Both the position numbers and the translations under genes were made by a program. 8,099 bases of DNA from an uncultured Erysipelotrichaceae bacterium (GTDB lineage Bacteria > Bacillota_I > Bacilli_A > Erysipelotrichales > Erysipelotrichaceae), in contig OMUX01000262.1 of the NCBI GenBank assembly GCA_900314345.1, positions 1 through 8,099 of the forward strand, read 5' to 3'. Positions 1-6,941 of this stretch are shown one piece after another. The notes under the pieces were generated by a model. That model was not told the DNA's origin, ran no database searches, and saw only the letters and a list, made by a program, of their open reading frames with translations. How positions within the stretch are numbered: the first letter of the stretch is position 1; each line of letters starts with the position of its first letter.

Positions 1-2
1 TT

Positions 3-521
3 GTCTCCATTGCACCGCTGCAGATGGTCATGCAGGCAGAGGACAATAAAGTACCTATAGCTGGAAGTTCCTTCTCTTTCCATGGAAAACCTCTTCCTTA
101 TGCGAACTATGTTCCTTCTGACAAGGCATGGAAGAAGAAACTCATGCTGGAAACCATAAAGCATCATGAACCGTATACAAGACAGCTGCTCCTTGATGTC
201 TATCACAATGACCATGATGAAAATGCAGAAATCAAAGTAGAGAACATCCATGGTCCCATTCTGCTTCTGGGAAGTGCTCTGGACAGCATGTGCCCGGATG
301 AAGAAACCATCACTGCCTTGACACAGAGACTGAAGGAAAAGGGATTTCCCTATCCATGCAACTCCATCATCTATCCCCATCTGAGTCACTACATCACACC
401 GATCAGGCCACTGTCCGCAAGAATGTTCAAAGCAGAACGTAAGTATCCAGCGGAATGCCGCCAGGAAAGAAAGCAGAGCTTCGAAGATACCCTCACGTTT
501 CTCAAGGAGAGCTGGATATGA
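3..521 (+). CDS. BAAT/acyl-CoA thioester hydrolase-like alpha/beta hydrolase, C-terminal part (5' end outside window)
   Basis: The reading frame is open to the left window edge, so only about the last 172 residues are present; the first visible ATG (24) is internal, not a start. The sequence resembles the C-terminal catalytic domain of the bile acid-CoA:amino acid N-acyltransferase / acyl-CoA thioesterase family. A strand reading GPILLLGSALDSMCP carries the usual acid (Asp, codon 282-284), followed by a helix and LKEKGFPYP, then PHLSHYITP with the catalytic His (codon 387-389). The nucleophile elbow would lie upstream and cannot be seen. Family members hydrolyse acyl-CoA thioesters or move the acyl group to an amine; the substrate here is unknown. 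No signal peptide can be judged. The stop overlaps the next start (ATGA, 518-521), so this gene is translationally coupled to the membrane protein and probably belongs to the same operon. Confidence 0.8.
   Translation, partial: VSIAPLQMVMQAEDNKVPIAGSSFSFHGKPLPYANYVPSDKAWKKKLMLETIKHHEPYTRQLLLDVYHNDHDENAEIKVENIHGPILLLGSALDSMCPDEETITALTQRLKEKGFPYPCNSIIYPHLSHYITPIRPLSARMFKAERKYPAECRQERKQSFEDTLTFLKESWI
504..510 (+). promoter_or_regulatory. Ribosome binding site fixing the start of the membrane protein
   Basis: AAGGAGA lies 7 nt before ATG 518, inside the end of the upstream gene. It decides for ATG 518 over the longer in-frame reading from ATG 455, whose first 21 residues are polar and charged and would precede the first hydrophobic helix. 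Confidence 0.8.
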
Positions 522-1012
522 AAACAGCATTTCTGTTATCCATTGTCATGATGGCAGGCCTCTTCCTGATGCTGTACGCCGGCGTCGGACTGATTCAGGA
601 AAAGAAATACTTCACTTCTGCCCCGAAGGAACTGCAGGATCTGATCCCTGAACATATACCAGAACGGTTCCATGGAGCGCATGTCCTGGGATGGATTCTG
701 ATGATCCTTTCCATGATTCTGCTGTTTGGTGCTGCTGTCTTTGCCGGATATGATGGTGTGCAGAATCACTTCACCTTCCTGCAGCTTTTCATCAGATACC
801 TTGTGATGTTCTTTCTGCTGAAGGTATTCGATATCGTCTTCTTTGATCTGTACCTTCTCTGTAATTCCGGTTTCTATCCGCATTTCTATCCACAGGTGAA
901 TGGCCATACAGACATGCACTTGTTCGGCTTCAATGCAGAATCACACATCATCCAGATCCTTGCCTGCATCCCCTTGTCATTGTTACTGGCATGGATCTGT
1001 ACATTGCTGTAA
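518..1012 (+). CDS. Four-helix integral membrane protein of unknown function
   Basis: This 164-aa protein matches no family I recognise. It has four likely membrane segments, at about residues 4-25, 55-77, 87-115 and 144-163. The loop between segments 1 and 2 is polar (EKKYFTSAPKELQDLIPEHI), and a His/aromatic-rich loop between segments 3 and 4 (about 116-143) contains FYPHFYPQ and several His (122, 130, 134, 143). Those clustered His and Tyr residues could bind a metal or a ligand, but that is inference only. The start at ATG 518 is supported by AAGGAGA 7 nt upstream and by the ATGA overlap with the hydrolase stop. The next gene follows after 11 nt. Its place within a run of small-molecule enzymes suggests a transport, anchoring or membrane-enzyme role, which the sequence does not prove. 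Confidence 0.8.
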   Translation: MKTAFLLSIVMMAGLFLMLYAGVGLIQEKKYFTSAPKELQDLIPEHIPERFHGAHVLGWILMILSMILLFGAAVFAGYDGVQNHFTFLQLFIRYLVMFFLLKVFDIVFFDLYLLCNSGFYPHFYPQVNGHTDMHLFGFNAESHIIQILACIPLSLLLAWICTLL

Positions 1013-1017
1013 AGGAG
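1011..1017 (+). promoter_or_regulatory. Ribosome binding site fixing the start of the first ATC-hydrolase-family gene
   Basis: AAAGGAG, overlapping the TAA stop of the membrane protein, sits 6 nt before ATG 1024. It favours that start over the in-frame ATG 991, which would overlap the upstream gene and lacks a comparable site. Confidence 0.8.
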
Positions 1018-1023
1018 AACATC

Positions 1024-1653
1024 ATGAGTAAAAAGTATGAGCCAAAGGAATTAGTGAAGATCAGCCGCTACCAGAATTACTTTCCGACATTGCCAAAGGA
1101 TATTCAGCAGGATATCTATGCAAGGATGGAAGAACTGATCGAAGAGGAAAAGCAGTACTGCGACAAAGGCAACTACAAACACATGGCACAGATCCTGACA
1201 TCCATTGCCATGTATGAAGTCCTGCAGAAACACGGCAAGAGTGAAGAAGAAGCCTACAGGATTGTTTCGGAAGAAATGTGGAAATTCCTGGATCCTTCCG
1301 GAATGCAGAAGCTCGCCAAGAAGAGTTTCTTTCTTCCGCTCATGAAGAAGATCGTTCCTTTCGGTTTCCGCAAGGGTTCCGGCTATGGCTGGAGATATAC
1401 ATGGCACAAGGATGATCCGAAGGACAGGTTCCACTTTGAGACCAATGAATGCATCTACGCAAAGATCCTTGGCAAGAGAAATCTTCTGAAGCTGGGCACC
1501 ATGTGCTGCCAGGCGGATGTCATCAATTACGGAAATCTTCCGTATACGGACTTCAGACGCACGAAGACGCTCTGCTATGGCGATGACTGCTGCAACTTCG
1601 ACTTTGTACGGCATGAAGGCGCTCACAGTTTTACAAGAAGCAAATGCAGATAA
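1024..1653 (+). CDS. ATC-hydrolase-family protein (L-2-amino-thiazoline-4-carboxylate hydrolase-like), copy A
   Basis: This 209-aa soluble protein has the layout of the L-2-amino-thiazoline-4-carboxylic acid hydrolase family: a helical N-terminal half (about 1-115) and a C-terminal half with spaced Cys, Asp and Arg residues. Visible landmarks are Cys143 (NECIYAKIL), the pair C161-C162 with D165, then FRRTKTLCYGDDCCNFDF (177-194). The characterised member, from Pseudomonas cysteine biosynthesis, opens the thiazoline ring of ATC to give N-carbamoyl-cysteine. Most relatives are untested, so the reaction here is unknown. The length is normal for the family and the C-terminus looks complete. It lies 11 nt after the membrane protein and 13 nt before the methyltransferase, and a diverged relative is encoded at 2512-3156. 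Family membership is fairly sure; substrate is not. Confidence 0.78.
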   Translation: MSKKYEPKELVKISRYQNYFPTLPKDIQQDIYARMEELIEEEKQYCDKGNYKHMAQILTSIAMYEVLQKHGKSEEEAYRIVSEEMWKFLDPSGMQKLAKKSFFLPLMKKIVPFGFRKGSGYGWRYTWHKDDPKDRFHFETNECIYAKILGKRNLLKLGTMCCQADVINYGNLPYTDFRRTKTLCYGDDCCNFDFVRHEGAHSFTRSKCR

Positions 1654-1657
1654 GGAA
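1652..1657 (+). promoter_or_regulatory. Ribosome binding site fixing the methyltransferase start
   Basis: AAGGAA overlaps the TAA stop of the upstream gene and lies 9 nt before ATG 1667. It supports that start over the in-frame ATG 1517, which would overlap the upstream gene by 137 nt and add 50 low-quality residues. Confidence 0.65.
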
Positions 1658-1666
1658 ATCACACAT

Positions 1667-2518
1667 ATGGAGAAAATACACATTGAAAAAGGCAGTGTAC
1701 AGGAAACACTGATCGCTCCTCTTTATGCAAGGAAGCTGTGTGCAGAGCAGTTCCCCGCCCTGTACCAGGATAAGTATGCCGCTATGATCTGCGACAGGAT
1801 TGACTATGACTTCTCACAGTTCAGGAAGAAGGAAAACAGCACCATGTATCAGTTCGGCGATCTGGAAGGTGCCATGCGTGAAAAGGACATGCTGTGGGAG
1901 ATCACAGACTATCTGAAGACACACCCGAAAGCTGCTGTTGTCAATCTTGGCTGCGGTCTGAACATGACCGGAAGAAGTGCAGACAACGGGCAATGCCATA
2001 TCTACAACCTGGACTTTCCCGATGTCATCAAGTCAAGAAACGAAATCATTCCTGCCGGAGAAAGAGAAGAGAACATCGCCTGCGATCTGAATGACTTTGC
2101 ATGGATGGAAAAGATTGATCCATCCAACGGTGCAGTTCTTTATGCAGCAGGTGTATTCCATTACTTCACCACAGAGCAGATCAAAAGCATGGTCATTGCC
2201 ATGGCAGATCATTTTCCGGATGGAAGACTGGTATTCGATACCGTAGGGAAGTTCGGACGGGATGTGTTGATGAAGAACACGCTGAAGAACATGGGCATGA
2301 TGAATGATATCTCAGAGTTCTTCTATGCAAAGGATGAAAAGGACCTGGAAGGCTGGTCTGACAAGGTGAAGCTTGTATCCAGAAAGAGCTACATGCAGGG
2401 CTATTACAAGCTGGATGATCCGAATATCAAGGGTATTCACAGATTCATGGCAAAGCTCTGTGATGACCTGGCAAAGATGTATATCAACCGGATGGAGTTC
2501 CAGGCTGGAATATGCTGA
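1667..2518 (+). CDS. SAM-dependent methyltransferase, leucine carboxyl methyltransferase (LCM/PPM1)-like
   Basis: This 283-aa protein opens with the N-terminal helical segment usual for the LCM/PPM1/TcmP-like group (ETLIAPLYARKLCAEQFP, residues 13-30). The SAM-binding loop is VVNLGCGLN (91-99), with the acidic strand end at D116 (YNLDFPDV), D140 (ACDLNDF) and a motif-IV-like strand AGVFHYF (161-167). Enzymes of this family methylate carboxyl or hydroxyl groups of proteins, polyketides or other small molecules; the acceptor here is unknown. The start is chosen from AAGGAA 9 nt upstream and because the product then begins where family members begin. The last 7 nt overlap the next gene. Being placed between two ATC-hydrolase-family genes suggests it acts on the same compound, which is inference. 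Confidence 0.8.
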   Translation: MEKIHIEKGSVQETLIAPLYARKLCAEQFPALYQDKYAAMICDRIDYDFSQFRKKENSTMYQFGDLEGAMREKDMLWEITDYLKTHPKAAVVNLGCGLNMTGRSADNGQCHIYNLDFPDVIKSRNEIIPAGEREENIACDLNDFAWMEKIDPSNGAVLYAAGVFHYFTTEQIKSMVIAMADHFPDGRLVFDTVGKFGRDVLMKNTLKNMGMMNDISEFFYAKDEKDLEGWSDKVKLVSRKSYMQGYYKLDDPNIKGIHRFMAKLCDDLAKMYINRMEFQAGIC

Positions 2519-3156
2519 AGGTGACATATCGCTACTGGAATGTCATGGTTCCCTTTCTTGCACATTCCCTGAAGAAACACTATTCCAGAACATTCATCAA
2601 TGAAACAGTGAAGAAAGGAAAGCAGCTCTACAAAGCCATGCTGGAAGAAGCACCGGATGTCGGTTCTGACAATCCCATGGCAAAGAACATCTATGCATCC
2701 TTTGTTGTACTTGCTCTGTATGAAGCAAGCAACCGAAGGATCACGGAAAAGGCACTGCGGAAGACAACAGAGGAAATCCTGCATATGCCTGTCATGAAGC
2801 TCATGGGGCTGGATGTTGACTACCGCAAGTCCAAAGGCGTACAGAAGGAAAACGGTCGTTTCCATGCCTGCGCTGAATGGATTGAACAGAATCCGCAGTA
2901 CCGGGAAGCATCCTGGGATTTCAACTTCGATGACAGCAGGCATAAGGATGGAACCTTCTACTGGTTTACGCATTGTCCGATTGAACAGTACTGCTGCAGC
3001 CATGGACTGATTGATATCCTTCCTGTTCTCTGTGACATTGATGAAATGACTGCAGACCTCATGCATGCAAAGCTCGAGCGTCATGAAACACTTGCCAAAG
3101 GCGGAAAGATCTGCGACTACTGGATCTACAGCAAGGATCTCAAGGAGCCGGAATAA
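2512..3156 (+). CDS. ATC-hydrolase-family protein, copy B
   Basis: This 214-aa protein is a second, diverged member of the ATC-hydrolase family. A helical N-terminal half (to about 115) is followed by WDFNFDDSR (135-143), then a Cys-rich core: HCPIEQYCCSHGL (154-166), LCDIDE (173-178), LERHETLAKGGKICDYW (188-204). Spacing from Cys155 through C174/D175 to the R-x2-TL-x2-G-x3-C tail matches the order in copy A, but identity is low, so this is not a recent duplication. It has CP and CDYW versions of the motifs that copy A lacks. ATG 2512 overlaps the methyltransferase stop by 7 nt and has no good ribosome site (TGGAG at 2493-2497 is about 14 nt away), so translation probably depends on coupling to the upstream gene. 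The reaction is unknown. Confidence 0.78.
   Translation: MLKVTYRYWNVMVPFLAHSLKKHYSRTFINETVKKGKQLYKAMLEEAPDVGSDNPMAKNIYASFVVLALYEASNRRITEKALRKTTEEILHMPVMKLMGLDVDYRKSKGVQKENGRFHACAEWIEQNPQYREASWDFNFDDSRHKDGTFYWFTHCPIEQYCCSHGLIDILPVLCDIDEMTADLMHAKLERHETLAKGGKICDYWIYSKDLKEPE
3142..3147 (+). promoter_or_regulatory. Ribosome binding site fixing the start of the small alpha/beta hydrolase
   Basis: AAGGAG lies 10 nt before ATG 3158, within the end of copy B. It supports ATG 3158 over the in-frame ATG 3065, which would add 31 residues with no likeness to the fold's first strand. Confidence 0.75.
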
Positions 3157-3157
3157 C

Positions 3158-3901
3158 ATGATCTTCCATGTAATCGGAAAAGAAGGAAGACCAGCAGTAC
3201 TCTTGATCCATGGCATGGGCTGCAATGCAGAGCGTTCCTTTGCCATTCCCGCCGGCATTCTGAGCAGGACATACCGTGTGATCACTGTGGATCTCGATGG
3301 CTATGACGGCAATGGAACAACATTCACTGCAATCCATGACCAGGCAGAGAAGATCGCTGTCTTTCTGAGACAGCAGTATGAAGGAGAGCTGTATGCATGC
3401 CTTGGCATGTCCATGGGCGGTTTCATTGCCATGGATATGGCATGCCGCTGCAATATTGAGATACAGAATCTCATCCTGGACAGCGGTTATGTACCGCCTC
3501 TTCCATTTCCGAAGCTGTTCTCAAGACTTGTGGCTGATGGTTTCCTGCAGATCCTGGAAGGGCACCCATCCTCTTTTACACTGCACGGCATGAATAAACT
3601 GATGGCATATGTTTTTAAGAAGAGTGAACTGTGTCCGGATGCCTCCTGGCAGACCATCTATAACAGTGAGTATTCATGCATGAAATGGGAATTGCCTGAC
3701 AATCTGGAGATTCTGAATTCTCCTTCCACGGTATTCCTGCATGGTGCAAAGGAGAAGTTCATCATCAAGGGTTCACGTATCCTGAAGGAAAGACTGCCTG
3801 AAATGAAGATCATATGCATCGGAGATTATGGCCATGGCGAACTCATGTTCACCTACCCACATGATTATGCAGAGATGATTGTCTCTGCTGCAGGGGCATG
3901 A
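3158..3901 (+). CDS. Small alpha/beta-fold hydrolase
   Basis: This 247-aa protein has the core order of an alpha/beta hydrolase. The oxyanion-hole strand is AVLLIHGMGCNAE (13-25), the next strand is RVITVDLDGYDGNG (40-53), and the nucleophile elbow is G83-M-S85-M-G87. Strand 6 reads NLILDSG (104-110), a helical cap follows to about residue 180, and the catalytic His is H226 in GDYGHGEL. At the usual acid position after strand 7 the sequence is LHGAKEKF (194-201), offering Glu199 rather than Asp; Asp108 after strand 6 is an alternative. There is no signal peptide, so it should act in the cytoplasm on an ester, thioester or amide. Only 1 nt separates it from copy B. It is the last gene of the coupled run; an 85-nt gap follows. 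Confidence 0.85.
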   Translation: MIFHVIGKEGRPAVLLIHGMGCNAERSFAIPAGILSRTYRVITVDLDGYDGNGTTFTAIHDQAEKIAVFLRQQYEGELYACLGMSMGGFIAMDMACRCNIEIQNLILDSGYVPPLPFPKLFSRLVADGFLQILEGHPSSFTLHGMNKLMAYVFKKSELCPDASWQTIYNSEYSCMKWELPDNLEILNSPSTVFLHGAKEKFIIKGSRILKERLPEMKIICIGDYGHGELMFTYPHDYAEMIVSAAGA

Positions 3902-3932
3902 TGATGCCCAAAAAACAGCGAATGAATCCCAC

Positions 3933-3960
3933 TTGTAAAAAGCCAGCAGAGTGCTATACC
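3933..3960 (+). promoter_or_regulatory. Possible sigma-A promoter with extended -10 upstream of the flavoprotein
   Basis: TTGTAA (3933-3938) is followed after 16 nt by TATACC (3955-3960), which is preceded by TG and one base (extended -10 arrangement). Both hexamers match consensus at four of six places. A start near 3967 would leave a very short leader before the ribosome site at 3973. No terminator hairpin was seen between 3901 and this site, so read-through from the upstream operon is also possible. Confidence 0.35.
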
Positions 3961-3972
3961 AACAAGTGCATC

Positions 3973-3979
3973 AAGGAGG
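3973..3979 (+). promoter_or_regulatory. Consensus ribosome binding site of the flavoprotein lipoprotein
   Basis: AAGGAGG, the full consensus, lies 7 nt before ATG 3987. It shows that translation begins at MKKQFS, the start of the lipoprotein signal peptide, and not at the in-frame ATG 3951. Confidence 0.85.
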
Positions 3980-3986
3980 AAAGAAC

Positions 3987-5798
3987 ATGAAGAAACAGTT
4001 TTCCGTGATCCTTTCTGCACTGCTTGCCGCATCCCTTGCAGGATGTGGATCCAGCAGTACAGCAGCCTCGGCATCTGAGGCCACAACCGCACCTGCAGAA
4101 ACAACTGCAGCAGCTTCCGCTTACAAGGCAGGCACCTATACCGCTGCCGCAGGCGGTCATAACGGTGATGTGACTGTTGAAGTCACATTCTCCGATGATG
4201 CCATCACAGGTATCACAGTCAAGGATCAGAAAGAAACACCGACACTTTCTGACAAGGCACTCAATGATCTGCCTGCAGAGATCGTTGATCAGCAGACCCT
4301 TGCTGTAGACAATGTCTCCGGTGCAACATTCACATCCATGGCTGTCAAGAATGCCGTAGCTGACTGCGTCGACCAGGCAGGCGGTGATTCCAAGACACTT
4401 TATGATGCGCCTTACACCAAGGCCCCTGAAGCAACAGATGACATTGATACCGATGTTCTGGTCATCGGCGGCGGCACTGCTGGTCTGATGGCTGCCTATG
4501 AAGCAGGCAAGGCTGGTGCAGATGTCACTCTCATTGAAAAGCTGGATGTTGTCGGCGGTACATTGAATGAAGCTGCCGGTCTTCTGCTTACAGTGGGCAG
4601 TGAAGAGAATGATTCCAGTATTGATGATTCCCTGGAACGTGTCACAGACTTCTACAAGACTGTCAACACAGACTCTGCTCTGCAGCCAGACTATGACTTC
4701 ACTGCAAACCTCATGTCCCAGACAGGCAAGACCGTCGATGAACTGATTGACATGGGACTGGATCATACCGATGTTGACATGGGCGGCTATGCCGGCACTA
4801 TATTCACAATCGGCTATCAGCTTTCCGCAGACCTGCAGAAGGCATGCACAGACAATGGTGTGAAAATACTCACCGGGACTGCAGCAGACTCTCTTGTCAC
4901 AGACAGTGATGGTGCAGTCACAGGTGCCAAGGTTCATAACGATACCGGTTCCTTCACCATCAATGCAAAGAAGACCATTGTCGCCTGCGGCGGTGCTTCC
5001 TGGAATACAGACATGGTTCCTGAAAAGAAGTCCAGTATCGATGTTCATGAAAAGACACAGATCGGTTCCACCGGTGATGGCATGACCATGCTCAAGGAAG
5101 CTGGTGCCAAGATGGCTGACAATGATCCTTACATCAAGTCTTCTCAGCCGGATTACGCTGATGTCTTCCATAACGACTGGTCCAACACCCCTTCCAACAG
5201 CATGGCCATCCTGATTGATGCTGACGGCAAGCGTTTCACCAACGAAGCTCAGCCTGCCGCAACCGTGCTGAACAAGAAGATGATTGATCACAACTCCAGT
5301 GCATACTGGTTCCTGATCGATGATGACAACACAATCGGCTATGATGCTGACTACTTCGAAAAGGTCAAGGAATTCGCAGCTGATGACAACAGCAAGGCTG
5401 TTGTTCACGCTGATTCCCTGGAAGAACTTGCCGGAAAGCTCAACGTTGATGCTGACACGCTGAAGAAGACAGTGGAAGACTACAATACTGCATGTGAAGC
5501 AGGCAGTGATGCAGAATTCGGCAAGGATGCAGAGAATCTCAAGGCATATCCGGAAGATGGCGGCTTCTATGCCGTCTATCAGAGAATCGGATCCTGGGGC
5601 ACAATCGGCGGGGCTGTTGTTGATGAACAGCAGCACGTCCTGAATACAGACGGTCAGCCGATTGCAAACCTCTTCGCAGCCGGTGAAACAGCAACAGGCC
5701 AGCTGTTCGGCGACTACTACTTCGGCGGTTTCTCCCTGGGTATGTATACAACAGCCGGAAGAATTGCTGCTGAAACAGCAGTATCCGAACTCAACTGA
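3987..5798 (+). CDS. Secreted FMN/FAD lipoprotein, fumarate-reductase-like flavoprotein of unknown substrate
   Basis: The 603-aa product begins with a lipoprotein signal peptide ending SLAGC, so Cys20 would be lipidated and the enzyme held outside the membrane. A Ser/Thr/Ala-rich linker (21-45) follows. The FMN-binding domain (about 46-130) carries D-N-V-SGAT (108-114), where Thr114 is the expected covalent FMN site made by an ApbE-type transferase. The FAD_binding_2 domain (about 153-600) has VLVIGGGTAGL (157-167), E184 for the FAD ribose, TGDG (362-365), and a C-terminal AAGE (564-567) with GRIA (591-594). Such proteins pass electrons from membrane carriers to an extracellular acceptor during anaerobic respiration. 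Landmark alignment suggests the fumarate-site residues are all changed: Ser385, Ala424, Trp537 and Tyr578 stand where His, Arg, His and Arg are usual. The substrate is therefore probably not fumarate. No ApbE gene or membrane electron donor lies in the window. Confidence 0.9.
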   Translation: MKKQFSVILSALLAASLAGCGSSSTAASASEATTAPAETTAAASAYKAGTYTAAAGGHNGDVTVEVTFSDDAITGITVKDQKETPTLSDKALNDLPAEIVDQQTLAVDNVSGATFTSMAVKNAVADCVDQAGGDSKTLYDAPYTKAPEATDDIDTDVLVIGGGTAGLMAAYEAGKAGADVTLIEKLDVVGGTLNEAAGLLLTVGSEENDSSIDDSLERVTDFYKTVNTDSALQPDYDFTANLMSQTGKTVDELIDMGLDHTDVDMGGYAGTIFTIGYQLSADLQKACTDNGVKILTGTAADSLVTDSDGAVTGAKVHNDTGSFTINAKKTIVACGGASWNTDMVPEKKSSIDVHEKTQIGSTGDGMTMLKEAGAKMADNDPYIKSSQPDYADVFHNDWSNTPSNSMAILIDADGKRFTNEAQPAATVLNKKMIDHNSSAYWFLIDDDNTIGYDADYFEKVKEFAADDNSKAVVHADSLEELAGKLNVDADTLKKTVEDYNTACEAGSDAEFGKDAENLKAYPEDGGFYAVYQRIGSWGTIGGAVVDEQQHVLNTDGQPIANLFAAGETATGQLFGDYYFGGFSLGMYTTAGRIAAETAVSELN

Positions 5799-5811
5799 TA
5801 TATCGTTTTCC

Positions 5812-5860
5812 AAGGAACAGTTCTGTATGATACAGGGCTGTTCCTTTCTTTGTGTCTTTC
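5812..5860 (+). terminator. Rho-independent terminator after the flavoprotein
   Basis: AAGGAACAG (5812-5820) pairs with CTGTTCCTT (5838-5846). Two G-U pairs and a further 5-bp inner stem, CTGTA/TACAG (5823-5827 with 5831-5835), extend it to about 16 bp with a TGA loop. A T-rich tail runs from 5845 to about 5860. It starts 14 nt after the flavoprotein stop and separates that gene from asnA. Confidence 0.85.
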
Positions 5861-5896
5861 ATCATGTTCATCAATCAAGAACACCATAGTTCCTGC

Positions 5897-5902
5897 TACA
5901 AT
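5897..5902 (+). promoter_or_regulatory. Possible extended -10 promoter element for asnA
   Basis: TACAAT preceded by TGC (5894-5896) matches an extended -10 element (five of six bases). No convincing -35 box lies 16-18 nt upstream. The terminator just before it means asnA needs its own promoter. The predicted start, near 5909, would fall almost at the GGAGG ribosome site (5910-5914), giving a very short leader. Confidence 0.35.
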
Positions 5903-5925
5903 TACTCACGGAGGATTTTTCATTC

Positions 5926-6936
5926 ATGAATCTGATTACACCTGAAAACTATGATCCTGTTCTTTCCATCAGGGAGACACAGGAAGCGATCAAATACATC
6001 CGTGATACATTTCAGAAGGAATTCGGAAGGGAAATGAATCTTTCCCGTATCAGTGCACCGATGTTCGTTACGGAAAGAAGCGGTCTCAATGACAACCTCA
6101 ACGGTGTGGAACGCCCGGTATCCTTTGATGCAAAGGAGCTGCCTGAAGAGGAACTTCAGGTTGTACAGTCTCTGGCCAAGTGGAAGCGCCATGCTTTGAA
6201 GAAATATGGCTTTTCCATGCATGAAGGCTTGTATACCAACATGAATGCCATCCGCAGGGATGAAGAACTCGACAACCTGCACAGCATTTATGTTGATCAG
6301 TGGGACTGGGAAAAGGTCATTGCGAAGGAAGAAAGAACTGTTGAAACACTGGATGCTACGGTGCGTGAGATCTTCAAGATCATCAAGCATATGGAACATG
6401 AAGTCTGGTACAAGTATCCCCAGGCTGTCTGTCATTTAGCGGATGATGTCTTCTTCATTGATTCCCAGGAACTGGAAGACATGTATCCTGATCTTTCCAC
6501 CAAGGAACGTGAGAATGCCATCGTCAAAGACAAGAAGTGTGTGTTTATCAGAAAGATCGGATGGCCTTTGAACGGAAGCAGAAAACCGCATGATGGAAGA
6601 GCACCGGACTATGACGACTGGAGCCTCAACGGAGACCTGCTGTTCTGGCTGCCGGCCCTGAACCGTGCTCTTGAGATTTCCTCCATGGGTATCCGTGTGG
6701 ATGAAGAAAGCATTGTAACGCAGTGCAAGGCAGCACACTGTGAGGAAAGACTGGAGCTTCCCTACCACAAGGCAATTCTGAACAAGGAGCTCCCCTACAC
6801 CATCGGCGGAGGCATCGGTCAGAGCAGACTGTGCATGTTACTGCTGAACAAGGCACATGTCGGAGAAGTACAGGCAAGCATCTGGCCGGATGACATGATT
6901 GCTGAGTGTGAGAAGCACAATATCTACCTTCTTTGA
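5926..6936 (+). CDS. asnA: Aspartate--ammonia ligase (AsnA-type asparagine synthetase)
   Basis: AsnA makes asparagine from aspartate, ammonia and ATP in the cytoplasm, releasing AMP and pyrophosphate; its fold is related to class II aminoacyl-tRNA synthetases. The 336-aa product has the family's usual length and landmarks in order: RISAPMFV (41-48), [13 protein letters not shown] (53-65), SLAKWKR (82-88), [13 protein letters not shown] (101-113), [16 protein letters not shown] (115-130), a GDLLFW segment (236-241), and [15 protein letters not shown] (293-307), the motif-3-like ATP-binding end. It therefore looks complete and active. GGAGG (5910-5914) lies 11 nt before ATG 5926, slightly far but acceptable. 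It stands alone behind a terminator; no T-box-like leader fits in the short upstream gap. No clear terminator follows, so the HEPN-like gene downstream may share its transcript. Confidence 0.97.
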   Translation: MNLITPENYDPVLSIRETQEAIKYIRDTFQKEFGREMNLSRISAPMFVTERSGLNDNLNGVERPVSFDAKELPEEELQVVQSLAKWKRHALKKYGFSMHEGLYTNMNAIRRDEELDNLHSIYVDQWDWEKVIAKEERTVETLDATVREIFKIIKHMEHEVWYKYPQAVCHLADDVFFIDSQELEDMYPDLSTKERENAIVKDKKCVFIRKIGWPLNGSRKPHDGRAPDYDDWSLNGDLLFWLPALNRALEISSMGIRVDEESIVTQCKAAHCEERLELPYHKAILNKELPYTIGGGIGQSRLCMLLLNKAHVGEVQASIWPDDMIAECEKHNIYLL

Positions 6937-6941
6937 CACTG

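Noticed and set aside
1051..1683. A 210-codon - strand open frame opposite copy A
   Set aside because: The + strand protein matches the ATC-hydrolase family along its length; the - frame shows only hydrophobic low-information sequence.
1693..1711. Small inverted repeat CAGTGT/ACACTG with a 7-nt loop near the methyltransferase start
   Set aside because: It is a 6-bp stem inside coding sequence with no T-tail, and of a size expected by chance.
2437..3285. A 282-codon - strand open frame across copy B and the hydrolase start
   Set aside because: It spans two well-supported + genes and their junction, has no domain likeness, and fits no neighbouring - gene.
3902..3986. Possible terminator or riboswitch between the hydrolase and the flavoprotein
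   Set aside because: No stable hairpin with a T-tail was found, and 85 nt is too short for a known riboswitch plus expression platform; only a weak promoter-like pair was kept.
3954..5813. A 619-codon open frame on the - strand covering the whole flavoprotein gene
   Set aside because: It mirrors the + gene, is very rich in Cys and Gly/Ile without recognisable domains, and lacks a ribosome site. The + frame has a signal peptide and clear flavin motifs, so the - frame is a codon-bias shadow.
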